16,029 nt of DNA from Bacteroidales bacterium (GTDB lineage: Bacteria > Bacteroidota > Bacteroidia > Bacteroidales > UBA932), in NCBI GenBank assembly GCA_016285215.1, contig JAEEQI010000042.1:1-16029 (forward strand), given 5' to 3'. Under the pieces are notes generated by a model. That model worked only from the letters and a program-made list of their open reading frames with translations, made no database searches and was not told where the DNA came from. Shown in pieces: positions 6,083-14,629 of this stretch. The translations under genes were made by a program, and so were the position numbers. How positions within the stretch are numbered: the stretch's first letter is position 1; the number at the start of each line of letters is the position of its first letter.

Positions 6083-9000
6083 ATGGATAACAAGACCTTT
6101 AAGAAGTGGAATTGGGTGGTTGCGCTGGCTGTGCTGGCCATTTCTTGCATTACCTATCTGTCCACCATAGAGCCCACGGCGTCGTTCTGGGACTGCGGTG
6201 AGTTCATTGCATCATCCTATAAACTGGAAGTGGGTCACCCCCCGGGAAACCCGGTGTTCCAGCTGTTTGCCCGTTTCTTCTCCATTCCGGTAGACGCTTC
6301 CCACGCCGCCGTGGCCATCAACGCCATGAACGCCATCCTGAGCGCCCTTACCATTTTCTTCCTCTATTTCACCATCGTGTTCTTTGCCAAGCGGGTGGTG
6401 CTGCGGAGGGCGGGAGATTCTCTCGCTTCGCTCGGAATGACAAAAGCTCAGGCCATCGCTATCTTCGGCTCCGGTGCTGTGGGTGCCCTGGCTTACTGCT
6501 TCTCAGATACGTTCTGGTTCAGTGCCGTTGAGGGAGAGGTGTATGCTATGTCTTCCCTGTTCACCGCCCTGGTGTTCTGGGCTATGTGCGAATGGTACGA
6601 GAAAGCCGACGAGCCCCACGCCAACCGCTGGATTGTGCTCATTGCTTTCCTGATGGGCCTCTCCATTGGTGTGCACCTTCTGAACCTCCTGACCATTCCG
6701 GCCTTCGTGTTTATGTACTACTACCGGAAGAACGAGGATAAGAAGTTCTCCTTCAAGAAGATGGCGGGGATCTTTGCCATCGGCCTTGTGATTGAGTTTG
6801 TGCTGGTGTACATCTTTATCCCGTACTTCCCCAAGACGGCTGCCTGGTTTGACCGCATCTTTGTGAACGGCTTTGGCCTTCCTTATAACTCCGGTGCCCT
6901 GTTCTTCCTGGTGGGCGTGCTGGTCCTCTGCTTCTGGGGGCTGTTCGTTACCCTCAAGAAGGAGAAGGTGTTCCTCAATACGGTTCTCCTTTGCGTGACC
7001 ACGCTGGCCATCGGTTTCTCGCTGTTCTCCATCGTGATCATCCGCTCCAGCGTGAAGACACCCACCAACGAGTACCAGCCCGATAACCCTTACACCCTGG
7101 TGCGTTACCTCAGCCGTGAGCAGTATGGCTCCACGCCGCTGCTGTACGGCCAGTACTTCGGTGCTCCTTACGACATCAAGAGCGGCAGCTACTGGGCCCC
7201 GCTGAACGGCAAGTACATCAAGGCCACCGCTCCGGCAGACGCCGTGTACACCCCCGAGGGCAAGATGCTCTTCCCCCGTATGTGGTCCAACGCCGACCAG
7301 CGTTACATAGACTTCTATCAGCTCTATACCCAGGGCAAGGGCACCCGCATCCGTGGCGCCCAGCACCGCAAGCCCACTATGGGTGCCAACCTGGCGTATT
7401 TCTTTGACTATCAGCTCAACTGGATGTACTGGCGCTACTTTATGTGGAACTTTGTGGGCCGCCAGAACGACATCCACAGCCCCGTTCCCGGCAACGTGTT
7501 CAACGGCAACTGGGAAAGCGGCATCACCTTCCTGGACAAGATCCGTCTGGGAGACCAGTCCAACGCCCCCGCTCCGCTGCGCGACAACAAGGGCAAGAAC
7601 CATTACTTCTTCCTGCCGCTGCTGCTGGGTCTGCTGGGCCTGGTGTTCCAGTTTGACCGCGACAAGCGCGGCAGCTGGCTGGTGTTCCTGATGTTCTTTA
7701 TGACGGGTATAGCCATTGTGCTGTACCTGAACCAGCCGCCTTACCAGGTGCGCGAGCGTGACTACGCCTATGCGGGTTCGTTCTATATGTTTGCCATCTG
7801 GATAGGCCTGGGAGTGGCCGCCCTGTACCAGTGGATTACGGAGAACGCCAAGAAGGCCGATCCCAAGGCGGTGGCCGCGGCTGCTTCGGCCCTTTGCCTC
7901 TGCGTACCCGCCCTTATGGCCGCCCAAAACTGGGACGACCACGACCGTTCGCATCGCTATACCGCCCCTGAGATGGCCTACAACTACCTCAATTCGGTAG
8001 GGGAGAACGGTATGCTGGTAACCCACGGAGACAACGATACCTTCCCGCTGTGGTACGCCCAGGAAATCGAGAGCGTGCGCACCGATGTCCGTGTGGTAAA
8101 CACCTCCCTGCTGGGCACCGACTGGTACATTGACCAGATGAAGTGGGCCTGCAACGAGAGCAAGCCTCTCCCGCTCACCGTCCCGGCCAGTCAGTACCTG
8201 TACGGTACCAACGAGTTTGTATACATTGCCTATGACGACGGTTCCCCTATGCTCATCAAGGACGTGATGGACGTGTTCAAGGATCCCAAGATGAAGGTGG
8301 CCCTGGAAGACGGCACCAAGCTGGATTTCATCTGCGCCCGCAACATTGTGATTCCGGTGAACAAGGAGAACTGCCTTAAGTACGGCATTGTTCCGGAGAA
8401 GTTCGCAGACGAGATTCCGGACCAGATCCTGCTCACTATGTCCAAGGACAAGAGCTATATCTCCAAGCCGGAGCTCTTTATGCTGGATTTGCTGTCCAAT
8501 TACAATTGGGACCGTCCCCTCAGCCTGCTCAGCCAGGGTGGAGACATCAACATTGGCATTAAAGACTACCTCCTTTACGACGGCTACGCCTACCGCTTCA
8601 CGCCCATCAAGAACAAGCCCGGCACCACCGATGCCGGCAAGGTGGACGCCCTGGAGCTGTACAACCGCATCAAGAATACTTACAAGTGGGATGCCCTGAG
8701 CCGTACGGACTGGTTTGTAGATTACCAGAATATGTACACCTTCCTGGGTGTGCTGAGCCAGCGCCAGCTGTTCCTCACGGTGGCCAATGCCCTCATTGAC
8801 GCCGGCGAGCAGGAGAAGGCCCTGGAGATTCAGGATATGTGCCAGACCGTGTTCCCGGAGGAGAACTTCCCGCTGGAAACCATTTCCGTGGGCTTCACCG
8901 GCAACGACTATATGGTGGCCCAGATGATTGAGAACTACTACCATCTGGGAGCGATGGACAAGGCCCGCGACCTGGCCCTGCGCTTTGCCCAGCAGCTGCT

Positions 9001-9223
9001 GGATACTTCGGCCTTCTATCTGGGCTGGGGTGGTCTGGGGGCCGATGAATTTGAAGCCGCCAGCCGCATCCTCCTGTACGTGGCCGATGTGTGCAAGGAG
9101 TATGGAGACAAGGAGCTGAGTGAGGCTATGATGGAAGAACTGGAGCAGATTCTGCACGCCGCCAACGGCACGCCCTACGACATAGAAGATGCAGAAGATT
9201 CCCTGAACGTTCAACAACCTTAA
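6083..9223 (+). CDS. DUF2723 / TMEM260-like (GT117-related) membrane protein
   Basis: The 1046-residue product has a hydrophobic N-terminal two-thirds with many membrane segments, then a large soluble C-terminal part. It carries the family hallmark EPTASFWDCGEFIASSYKLE with the acidic pair at D37 and E40, followed by VGHPPGNPVFQL, and later DTFWFSAVEGEVYA and VTHGDNDTFPLWYAQE. The family is related to human TMEM260, a protein O-mannosyltransferase placed in GT117. In Bacteroidota the exact role is unproven, but a lipid-linked sugar donor and a periplasmic protein or glycan acceptor are plausible. The ATG at 6083 is preferred over an upstream in-frame TTG at 6074. Residues about 108-121 (RRAGDSLASLGMTK) look like a translated dispersed repeat inserted in a loop between two membrane segments. 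The metalloprotease gene follows after 12 bases. Confidence 0.88.
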   Translation: MDNKTFKKWNWVVALAVLAISCITYLSTIEPTASFWDCGEFIASSYKLEVGHPPGNPVFQLFARFFSIPVDASHAAVAINAMNAILSALTIFFLYFTIVFFAKRVVLRRAGDSLASLGMTKAQAIAIFGSGAVGALAYCFSDTFWFSAVEGEVYAMSSLFTALVFWAMCEWYEKADEPHANRWIVLIAFLMGLSIGVHLLNLLTIPAFVFMYYYRKNEDKKFSFKKMAGIFAIGLVIEFVLVYIFIPYFPKTAAWFDRIFVNGFGLPYNSGALFFLVGVLVLCFWGLFVTLKKEKVFLNTVLLCVTTLAIGFSLFSIVIIRSSVKTPTNEYQPDNPYTLVRYLSREQYGSTPLLYGQYFGAPYDIKSGSYWAPLNGKYIKATAPADAVYTPEGKMLFPRMWSNADQRYIDFYQLYTQGKGTRIRGAQHRKPTMGANLAYFFDYQLNWMYWRYFMWNFVGRQNDIHSPVPGNVFNGNWESGITFLDKIRLGDQSNAPAPLRDNKGKNHYFFLPLLLGLLGLVFQFDRDKRGSWLVFLMFFMTGIAIVLYLNQPPYQVRERDYAYAGSFYMFAIWIGLGVAALYQWITENAKKADPKAVAAAASALCLCVPALMAAQNWDDHDRSHRYTAPEMAYNYLNSVGENGMLVTHGDNDTFPLWYAQEIESVRTDVRVVNTSLLGTDWYIDQMKWACNESKPLPLTVPASQYLYGTNEFVYIAYDDGSPMLIKDVMDVFKDPKMKVALEDGTKLDFICARNIVIPVNKENCLKYGIVPEKFADEIPDQILLTMSKDKSYISKPELFMLDLLSNYNWDRPLSLLSQGGDINIGIKDYLLYDGYAYRFTPIKNKPGTTDAGKVDALELYNRIKNTYKWDALSRTDWFVDYQNMYTFLGVLSQRQLFLTVANALIDAGEQEKALEIQDMCQTVFPEENFPLETISVGFTGNDYMVAQMIENYYHLGAMDKARDLALRFAQQLLDTSAFYLGWGGLGADEFEAASRILLYVADVCKEYGDKELSEAMMEELEQILHAANGTPYDIEDAEDSLNVQQP
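6404..6443 (+). repeat. Dispersed-repeat-like segment inside the DUF2723 coding region
   Basis: The DNA here includes GGGAGATTCTCTCGCTTCGC followed by TCGGAATGAC. From memory this resembles short palindromic repeats that are common between genes in many bacterial genomes, typically ending CTCGGAATGACA. The arms contain ATTC and GAAT in inverted order. Translated in frame it gives GDSLASLGMT, a peptide that recurs where such repeats are read through. It sits where typical Bacteroides relatives, as I recall them, have a short unrelated loop before the conserved GSGxVGALAY segment. Length and frame leave the protein open. Only this copy is in the window. Confidence 0.6.
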
Positions 9224-9235
9224 AACGTATATAAA

Positions 9236-11686
9236 ATGAAGAGAAAACTTTTACTGGTGGCGTCTCTGGTACTTTGCCTGAGCGCATTTGCCCAACCCGG
9301 CCCCGGTGGCCGTCCGGCACGTCCCTCTTCCGACAAGGATGCTCCCAAGGAGGAGCCCAAAAAGGAAGCTCCTGTGAACCTGAATTTCAAGCAGGGTCTG
9401 TTCTCCGTAGCCCAGAACGAAAAAGACTGGTACCTCGAGATTCCGGATGCCATCCTTGGCCGCCGCTTCCTGGCCATCACCCGTTACGTGAGCAACACCC
9501 CCGGTGCCTCTGAGTACGGCGGCGAGGAAGTGAACGAGGCTATGCTCTACTGGGAGAAAGCCGTCAACGGCAATCTTCTGTTAAGGGCCGATGTCCTGAG
9601 CATCTACGCCGACAAGGACCAGATCATTGACAAAGCCGTAAAGGTTAGCTCCGAGAACCCCATCGTGGCCTCTTTCAAGCCCGAGAAGAACGGCACCGCC
9701 GGCACCACCCGCATCAAGGCCAACAGCCTGTTCGAGGGTGATAACCAGGTGGTTTCCTTCAGCAGCGCCAGCAAGCGCCAGTACAACCTGGGCGGTATCA
9801 AGGGAGATGCCAGCTTTATCCAGAGCATGCGCACCTATCCCATCAATACCGAGGTCACGGTTACCAAGACTTACAGCTACAACCAGCCCCAGGGCGGCCC
9901 TGGTGCCGGTGCCGGCCCTGCCCGTTCCAGCTCCCTGCCCGCCGGCCGCGAAACCGGTGCTGTGACCGTGGTTCTGAACACCTCTATGATTCTCCTCCCG
10001 GAGACCCCTATGCAGCAGCGTTACTTTGACCCTCGCGTGGGTTACTTTGCCAACGGTTACAGCCTGTTCTCCGATGAGCAGCAGGGCGTAGAGCGCATCC
10101 GCTTCATCACCCGCTGGCGTCTGGAAGCCCGTCCCGAGGACGTGGAGAAGCAGAAGAGGGGAGAGCTGGTGGAGCCCGTCAAGCCCATCGTCTACTACAT
10201 TGACCCTGCTACCCCCAAGCAGTGGCGTCCCTATCTGATTGCCGGTGTCAACGACTGGCAGAAGGCCTTTGAGCAGGCCGGTTGGAAGAACGCCATCCGG
10301 GCCGAAGAATGGCCGGAGAACGCCGAAGAACTGGGTATGAGCCTGGAGGACGCCCGTTTCTCCGTGATCCGTTACCTGGCTTCCCCCACGGCCAACGCTT
10401 ACGGCCCCAACGTGCACGACCCTCGCAGCGGTGAAATCATCGAGAGCCACATTGGCTGGTATCACAACGTGATGACCCTGGTACACGACTGGTACCAGAT
10501 CCAGGCCGGTGCCATTGACCCCCGCGCCCGTGCCTTCAAATATTCCGATGAACTGATGGGAGACCTCATCCGTTTTGTCTCCTCCCACGAGGTAGGCCAT
10601 ACCCTGGGTCTCCGCCACAACAAAGGTTCATCCAGCTTCACTCCCGTTGAGAAGCTCCGTGACAAGGCTTGGGTAGAGGAGCACGGCCACACCGTGTCCA
10701 TTATGGACTACGCCCGCTTCAACTACGTAGCCCAGCCCGAGGACAACATCACCAAGGACGGTATCTATCCCCGTATCAACACCTACGACAAGTGGGCCAT
10801 CGAGTACGGTTACAAGCCCACCGAGTTCAAGACCCCCAAGGAGGACCACCTCTACTGGAACAAGGTCATCATCGAGCGCCTGAAGGCCGATCCTACCCTC
10901 TGGTTCGGTGGTGAAGGTTACGACCAGGATCCCCGCGCCCAGAGCGAAGACCTGGGTGACGATGCCGTGGCCGCCAGCGAGTACGGTATCAAGAACCTCC
11001 AGCGCATCATTGGTGAGCTGCCCGAGTGGAACAAGGAAGAAGGCAATATGTACACCAACCTGGACCGTATGTACAGCGCCCTCACGTCCCAGTACAACCG
11101 TTACGTGGGCCACGTGGCTATGTCCATCGGCGGCCGCTTTGTGACCAACCTGAGTATTGAGCAGCCCGGTGCCACCTACGCTCCCGTTCCCAAGGCCCAG
11201 CAGAAGCGCGCCCTGAACTTCATCAACCAGCGCGTCTTCACCCGTCCTTCCTGGATTGTAGAGCAGCCCTACATCTTCAACCTCACCGACAAGCCGGATT
11301 CTTATCTGTATCCGTTCATCAACAACGTGATCAGCTCCAGCTCCCTGCTGAGCCTGGACCGTATGGACCGTATGGATCAGTTTGCCAAGGCCGATGCCTC
11401 CAACTACAAGCCGGAAGACTATATCGCCGACCTCCACGATATGATCTTCACCGAACTGGAGAAGGGTGGTAAGGTAGACAGCTATCGCCGCTATCTGCAG
11501 AACCGCTTTGTGACCACCGCCCTTGAGGTAGTGGGCAACGCACGCGCCAAGACTTCCCCCAGCGCCGCCCTGGTGATGGGTGAACTCCTGAACATCCAGA
11601 AGAAGGCTGCCAAGGTAAAGGGCACCGATGCAACGGCCGCTCACTGGCAGGCCATTGCCCAGCAGATTGAAAAGGCTCTGAAATAA
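9236..11686 (+). CDS. Secreted zinc-dependent metalloprotease (DUF5117/DUF4953 type)
   Basis: The 816-residue product has a signal peptide (MKRKLLLVASLVLCLSAFAQ) followed by a Gly/Pro-rich linker (about 21-40). The N-terminal half fits the DUF5117 type, and the catalytic region holds the extended zinc motif HEVGHTLGLRH (H451, E452, H455, H461) with a Met-turn SIMDY (M490), a metzincin-like arrangement. The catalytic glutamate and three histidine ligands are present, so it should be active. A Gly/Ala/Pro-rich insert lies at about 219-240. Family members are exported to the periplasm or outer membrane in Bacteroidota; their substrates are unknown. The ATG at 9236 has an AT-rich leader and no Shine-Dalgarno. 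It lies 12 bases after the DUF2723 gene, with no promoter visible between, and 1 base before the next gene. Confidence 0.92.
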   Translation: MKRKLLLVASLVLCLSAFAQPGPGGRPARPSSDKDAPKEEPKKEAPVNLNFKQGLFSVAQNEKDWYLEIPDAILGRRFLAITRYVSNTPGASEYGGEEVNEAMLYWEKAVNGNLLLRADVLSIYADKDQIIDKAVKVSSENPIVASFKPEKNGTAGTTRIKANSLFEGDNQVVSFSSASKRQYNLGGIKGDASFIQSMRTYPINTEVTVTKTYSYNQPQGGPGAGAGPARSSSLPAGRETGAVTVVLNTSMILLPETPMQQRYFDPRVGYFANGYSLFSDEQQGVERIRFITRWRLEARPEDVEKQKRGELVEPVKPIVYYIDPATPKQWRPYLIAGVNDWQKAFEQAGWKNAIRAEEWPENAEELGMSLEDARFSVIRYLASPTANAYGPNVHDPRSGEIIESHIGWYHNVMTLVHDWYQIQAGAIDPRARAFKYSDELMGDLIRFVSSHEVGHTLGLRHNKGSSSFTPVEKLRDKAWVEEHGHTVSIMDYARFNYVAQPEDNITKDGIYPRINTYDKWAIEYGYKPTEFKTPKEDHLYWNKVIIERLKADPTLWFGGEGYDQDPRAQSEDLGDDAVAASEYGIKNLQRIIGELPEWNKEEGNMYTNLDRMYSALTSQYNRYVGHVAMSIGGRFVTNLSIEQPGATYAPVPKAQQKRALNFINQRVFTRPSWIVEQPYIFNLTDKPDSYLYPFINNVISSSSLLSLDRMDRMDQFAKADASNYKPEDYIADLHDMIFTELEKGGKVDSYRRYLQNRFVTTALEVVGNARAKTSPSAALVMGELLNIQKKAAKVKGTDATAAHWQAIAQQIEKALK

Positions 11687-11687
11687 A

Positions 11688-12236
11688 ATGAAAAAATTTC
11701 TTGTGATTTTTGTCCTGCTGACAGCCGGAATGGCCTTTCCCCAGGAAGTGAAAGCCCAGTTTGCCGGTCCCATTGTCCGCAAGGGTGCTAATCTGGTAGA
11801 CCAAAAGGGCCAGATCCTCTCCGAAGAATCCATCATCGGCCTGGTAGGGGAAGATATTTATAAGGAAACCGTGGTGGGTGCCCGCCGCCAGATGAAAAGC
11901 GGTACGGGCCTTATCATCGGTGGTTCCGTTGTCATGGGCGCCAGTGCAGTGTTTGCTGTGTGTGGCGCTATGGTTGGCAGCAACAAGGATTTTTTTTCCA
12001 GCGATTCAACAAAGGCCAAAGCCGCACAAGGGGATGCACTCACAGCTGGAGCTTTGTATCTGTGCGCTGCGGCGCTTTCCTCCGTGGGCACCCTGGCCCT
12101 CGGCGGCGGCATTGCTTTGCGCGCCATCGGCAAGGGCCGTATCGGCTGGGTAGCCGAGCAGTGCAACGTCCGCCACAGCGCCACGCTGGAGTGGAGTGCT
12201 TCTCCCGCCGGTGCCGGCATCGTGATGCGTTTCTAG
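11688..12236 (+). CDS. Small exported hypothetical protein with two glycine/alanine-rich hydrophobic segments
   Basis: I do not assign a function. The 182-residue product has a signal peptide ending near VKAQ (residues 1-24), then a charged region (about 25-70) containing KGANLVDQKGQILSEESI, and two long Gly/Ala-rich hydrophobic stretches (about 73-98 and 118-147) separated by a short polar loop with FFSSDSTKAKA. The C-terminus (about 150-182) is polar and predicted to be beta-like. The pattern resembles small Bacteroidota envelope hypotheticals with a paired glycine-zipper-like hairpin. It starts 1 base after the metalloprotease stop, so cotranscription and translational coupling are likely. 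It may be a partner or substrate of that protease, but this is only inference from position. Confidence 0.8.
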   Translation: MKKFLVIFVLLTAGMAFPQEVKAQFAGPIVRKGANLVDQKGQILSEESIIGLVGEDIYKETVVGARRQMKSGTGLIIGGSVVMGASAVFAVCGAMVGSNKDFFSSDSTKAKAAQGDALTAGALYLCAAALSSVGTLALGGGIALRAIGKGRIGWVAEQCNVRHSATLEWSASPAGAGIVMRF

Positions 12237-12250
12237 ACCCGATAGCTTAT

Positions 12251-12266
12251 CCTGCAGATTAGCAGG
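12251..12266. other. Small hairpin after the hypothetical gene
   Basis: CCTGC and GCAGG pair across a 6-base loop, 14 bases after the stop of the plus-strand gene. It is the first of three hairpins in the gap between the convergent genes. No T-tract follows. It is short and could occur by chance. Confidence 0.3.
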
Positions 12267-12279
12267 CAGTTTATAAATC

Positions 12280-12307
12280 GAGGGGTGCACTTCCAAGTGC
12301 ACCCCTC
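12280..12307. terminator. Perfect 13-bp hairpin between convergent genes, likely bidirectional terminator
   Basis: The arms GAGGGGTGCACTT (12280-12292) and AAGTGCACCCCTC (12295-12307) pair perfectly around a CC spacer. It lies between the ends of the plus-strand hypothetical gene (12236) and the minus-strand pgk (12351), so a terminator for both is the natural reading. Neither strand has a strong U-tract right after the stem (plus side AAATCG, minus side GATTTATAA), so it may work by stabilising 3' ends instead. Confidence 0.6.
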
Positions 12308-12316
12308 AAATCGTAA

Positions 12317-12335
12317 GTCGCTGTTAGCTAGCGAC
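12317..12335. other. Second intergenic hairpin near the pgk stop
   Basis: GTCGCT and AGCGAC form a 6-bp stem around a 7-base loop, 15 bases from the pgk stop codon. On the minus strand it is the first structure an RNA polymerase leaving pgk would transcribe, so it may contribute to termination together with the 13-bp hairpin. Confidence 0.35.
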
Positions 12336-12350
12336 ATATGTGCCGATGGC

Positions 12351-13604
12351 TTATTCCTGGATGGCTGCGATGCCGGGGAGGATCTTGCCCTCGATGGCTT
12401 CCAGCATGGCGCCGCCGCCGGTGGAAACGTAGCTCACCTTGTCGGCGTAGCCCATCTGGGTCACGGCTGCTACGGAGTCACCGCCGCCTACCAGGGTGTA
12501 GGCACCGTTCTTGGTGGCTTCGGCCAGGTCCTCAGCAATCTGGAGGGTACCCTTGGCAAAGTTGGGCAGCTCAAATACACCCACGGGACCGTTCCAAAGG
12601 ATGGTCTTGGAAGCGAGGATGATCTTCTTCCAGTTCTCCAGCGTGGCGGGAGCGGCATCCATACCCTCCCAGTCGTCGGCGATGTTGTTGGTGTCGAAGA
12701 TCTTGCGGGGGGTGTCGTTGTCAAAGGCCTGACCGGCAACGGTCTGGACAGACAGGGACACGTTCACACCCTTCTCCTTGGCAGTGGCCAGGATCTCGAG
12801 AGCGTCGGGAATGAGGTCGTCCTCGTGGAGGGAGTTACCAATCTTGCCGCCCTGGGCCTTGATGAAGGTGTAACCCATACCGCCGCCGATGATGAGGTTG
12901 TCTACCTTGCCCACCAGGTTCTTGAGAACGGCGAGCTTGGAGCTGACCTTGGAACCGCCGATGATAGCGGTGAGGGGACGCTGGGCATTCTTGAGCACGT
13001 TGTCGATGGCCTTGATTTCGCCTTCCATCAGGTAGCCGAACATCTTGTCATTGGGGAAGTACTCGGCAATGAGGGCGGTGGAGGCGTGGGCGCGGTGAGC
13101 CGTACCGAAAGCATCGTTGATGTAGCAGTCTGCGTAGGAAGCGAGGGTCTTCACGAATTCCTTCTGGGAAGCCTTCACAACAGCCTTGGCAGCTTTCTTC
13201 TCTTCGTCGGTGGCGTCTTCGGCCAGTCCGCGGGGCTTGCCTTCTTCCTCAGCGTAGAAGCGGAGGTTTTCGAGCAGGAGAACCTCACCGGGCTTCAGGG
13301 CATCGGCCTGGGGCTTTGCCTTCTGGCAGTCTTCTGCAAACTGGACGGGAACGCCCAGGCATTCGCTTACGCGACCCACGATGTGCTTGAGGGAGAACTT
13401 GGGATCTACCTTCTTGGGGCGGCCCAGGTGGGACATAATGATGAGGGAACCACCTTCGGCCAGGACCTTCTTAAGGGTGGGCATGGCGCGAACGATGCGG
13501 GTGTCGTCGGTGATTTCGAAGTTCTCGTTGAGCGGAACGTTGAAGTCTACGCGAACGATGGCCTTCTTGCCTTTGAAATCGTACTTGTCAATAAACTGTT
13601 GCAT
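12351..13604 (-). CDS. pgk: Phosphoglycerate kinase
   Basis: Pgk transfers the acyl phosphate of 1,3-bisphosphoglycerate to ADP in glycolysis and runs in reverse in gluconeogenesis; it is cytoplasmic. The 417-residue product is full length. Visible motifs are VRVDFNVPL (R18, D20, N22), SHLGRP (58-63), [40 protein letters not shown], and GGGDSVAA (from 373) in the nucleotide-binding C-lobe, then [10 protein letters not shown] take the ATG at 13604, giving [10 protein letters not shown]; the frame stays open further upstream, but those residues overlap the promoter. It is a single-gene unit, with promoter elements at 13637-13668 and hairpins after its stop. Strong codon bias fits high expression. 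Confidence 0.97.
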   Translation of the reverse strand: MQQFIDKYDFKGKKAIVRVDFNVPLNENFEITDDTRIVRAMPTLKKVLAEGGSLIIMSHLGRPKKVDPKFSLKHIVGRVSECLGVPVQFAEDCQKAKPQADALKPGEVLLLENLRFYAEEEGKPRGLAEDATDEEKKAAKAVVKASQKEFVKTLASYADCYINDAFGTAHRAHASTALIAEYFPNDKMFGYLMEGEIKAIDNVLKNAQRPLTAIIGGSKVSSKLAVLKNLVGKVDNLIIGGGMGYTFIKAQGGKIGNSLHEDDLIPDALEILATAKEKGVNVSLSVQTVAGQAFDNDTPRKIFDTNNIADDWEGMDAAPATLENWKKIILASKTILWNGPVGVFELPNFAKGTLQIAEDLAEATKNGAYTLVGGGDSVAAVTQMGYADKVSYVSTGGGAMLEAIEGKILPGIAAIQE

Positions 13605-13621
13605 AGATATAATGATTGTAA

Positions 13622-13654
13622 TTTGTTTCCAGTCTGCAAATTTAGCTATCTTTG
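13622..13654 (+). promoter_or_regulatory. Promoter for the RlmI-like methyltransferase gene
   Basis: TTTG (13622-13625), a 21-base spacer, then TATCTTTG (13647-13654) match the Bacteroidota promoter consensus in both boxes. The predicted start, about 13659, leaves a leader of about 14 nt before the ATG at 13673. It interlocks with the minus-strand pgk promoter: the two -7 boxes are separated by only GC (13645-13646). Confidence 0.75.
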
Positions 13655-13668
13655 CAGAAAATATCAAA
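13637..13668 (-). promoter_or_regulatory. Promoter for pgk
   Basis: On the minus strand TTTG (13668-13665), a 20-base spacer, and TAAATTTG (13644-13637) match the Bacteroidota consensus in both boxes. The predicted start, about 13632, gives a leader of about 27 nt before the ATG at 13604. Its -33 region overlaps the transcription start of the divergent gene, and vice versa. Confidence 0.75.
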
Positions 13669-13672
13669 CGAT

Positions 13673-14620
13673 ATGCCCATCGAATTCCCTGCCGCTTATT
13701 GGAAAGACTATGAACTCCTGGACTCCGGTAACGGAGAGAAACTGGAGCGCTTTGGCAAGTACGTGCTGCGCCGTCCGGAGCCCAAGGCCCTGTGGACGCC
13801 CTCTATGCCGGAGGCCGATTGGAAGCGCCTTCTGCACGTCACCTTCCAGCCCGGAGCCGGTTTTGGCAAGGCCGGGAAGGAGGACAGCGGCACCTGGAAC
13901 AAGGCCAAAAAGATGGAGGACCAGTGGAGCATCGTTTACAACGGCGCCCCCGATGCGGAGACCCACGCCGCCAGCGACCTCCACCTGAACCTGCGCCTGG
14001 GCCTCACCAGCTTCAAGCACGTGGGCGTGTTCCCGGAGCAGGCCCCCAACTGGGAATTCATATATAAGGAAACGGGCCGATTGAGCCGCATCCACAAGGC
14101 CAACGGACTGCCGGCACCCAAGGTGCTCAACCTGTTTGCCTATACGGGCGCAGCCTCCCTGGCCGCCAAGTGCGCCGGGGCCGATGTTACCCACTTGGAC
14201 TCTGTCCGTCAGGTAGTTACCTGGGCCCGCGAGAATATGGAGCGCAGCGGCCTGGACGGCGTCCGCTGGGTGGTGGAAGACGCCCTCAAATTCGCCAAGC
14301 GCGAAGCCAAGCGCGGCAACAAGTACGACGGCATCATCCTGGACCCTCCGGCCTACGGCCACGGCCCGGACGGAGAAAAGTGGAAGCTGGACGAGCTCCT
14401 CTTCGGCCTGCTTCAGAATGTAGCGGCCATCCTTTCCGAAAGAGATGCCTTTATGGTGCTCAACCTTTACTCCAACGGCTACAGCGCCGCTTTGGGAGAA
14501 ACCGTGGTCAGAGAGGCCTTCAAGGGCCAATTCAAGGAAATGAGCTCCGGAGAACTGGCCTTCAACGATTCCTTTGGGAAGGTCCTTCCCCTCAGCATTT
14601 ACGTAAGACTGAAACGATAA
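13673..14620 (+). CDS. Class I SAM-dependent RNA methyltransferase, RlmI/RlmK-like
   Basis: The 315-residue product has a short N-terminal region (1-100) that lacks a clear PUA domain, followed by a Rossmann methyltransferase domain. Motif I is [15 protein letters not shown] (151-165), the acidic residue after strand 2 is D176 in THLDSVRQ, and motif IV is DPPAYGHG (224-231). This matches the PF10672-type family that includes 23S rRNA cytosine-C5 methyltransferase RlmI and the RlmKL half. An rRNA target is likely, but the base modified cannot be told from sequence. I chose the ATG at 13673 over the in-frame TTG at 13652, which would overlap the promoter. It is divergent from pgk and convergent with lgt, 30 bases apart. 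Confidence 0.87.
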   Translation: MPIEFPAAYWKDYELLDSGNGEKLERFGKYVLRRPEPKALWTPSMPEADWKRLLHVTFQPGAGFGKAGKEDSGTWNKAKKMEDQWSIVYNGAPDAETHAASDLHLNLRLGLTSFKHVGVFPEQAPNWEFIYKETGRLSRIHKANGLPAPKVLNLFAYTGAASLAAKCAGADVTHLDSVRQVVTWARENMERSGLDGVRWVVEDALKFAKREAKRGNKYDGIILDPPAYGHGPDGEKWKLDELLFGLLQNVAAILSERDAFMVLNLYSNGYSAALGETVVREAFKGQFKEMSSGELAFNDSFGKVLPLSIYVRLKR

Positions 14621-14629
14621 CGATGAAAA

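Noticed and set aside
5811..6170. Open frames on both strands through the ubiE-DUF2723 gap that might encode a small protein
   Set aside because: Both strands read similarly because the DNA is palindromic, and the frames overlap real genes at each end. A repeat element explains them better than a gene.
6503..9217. A 904-codon open frame on the minus strand, antisense to the DUF2723 gene
   Set aside because: It is the mirror of strongly biased codons in the plus-strand gene, has no recognisable domain or promoter, and its product is low in conserved features. The plus-strand gene has clear family motifs.
11359..11379. Nine-base tandem repeat in the metalloprotease gene giving DRMDRMD
   Set aside because: Only two copies, in frame, with no sign of variability; too short to be meaningful.
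12285..13988. A 567-codon plus-strand open frame across pgk
   Set aside because: It is antisense to a complete phosphoglycerate kinase with all motifs and runs through the intergenic hairpin and promoter, so it is a shadow of pgk.
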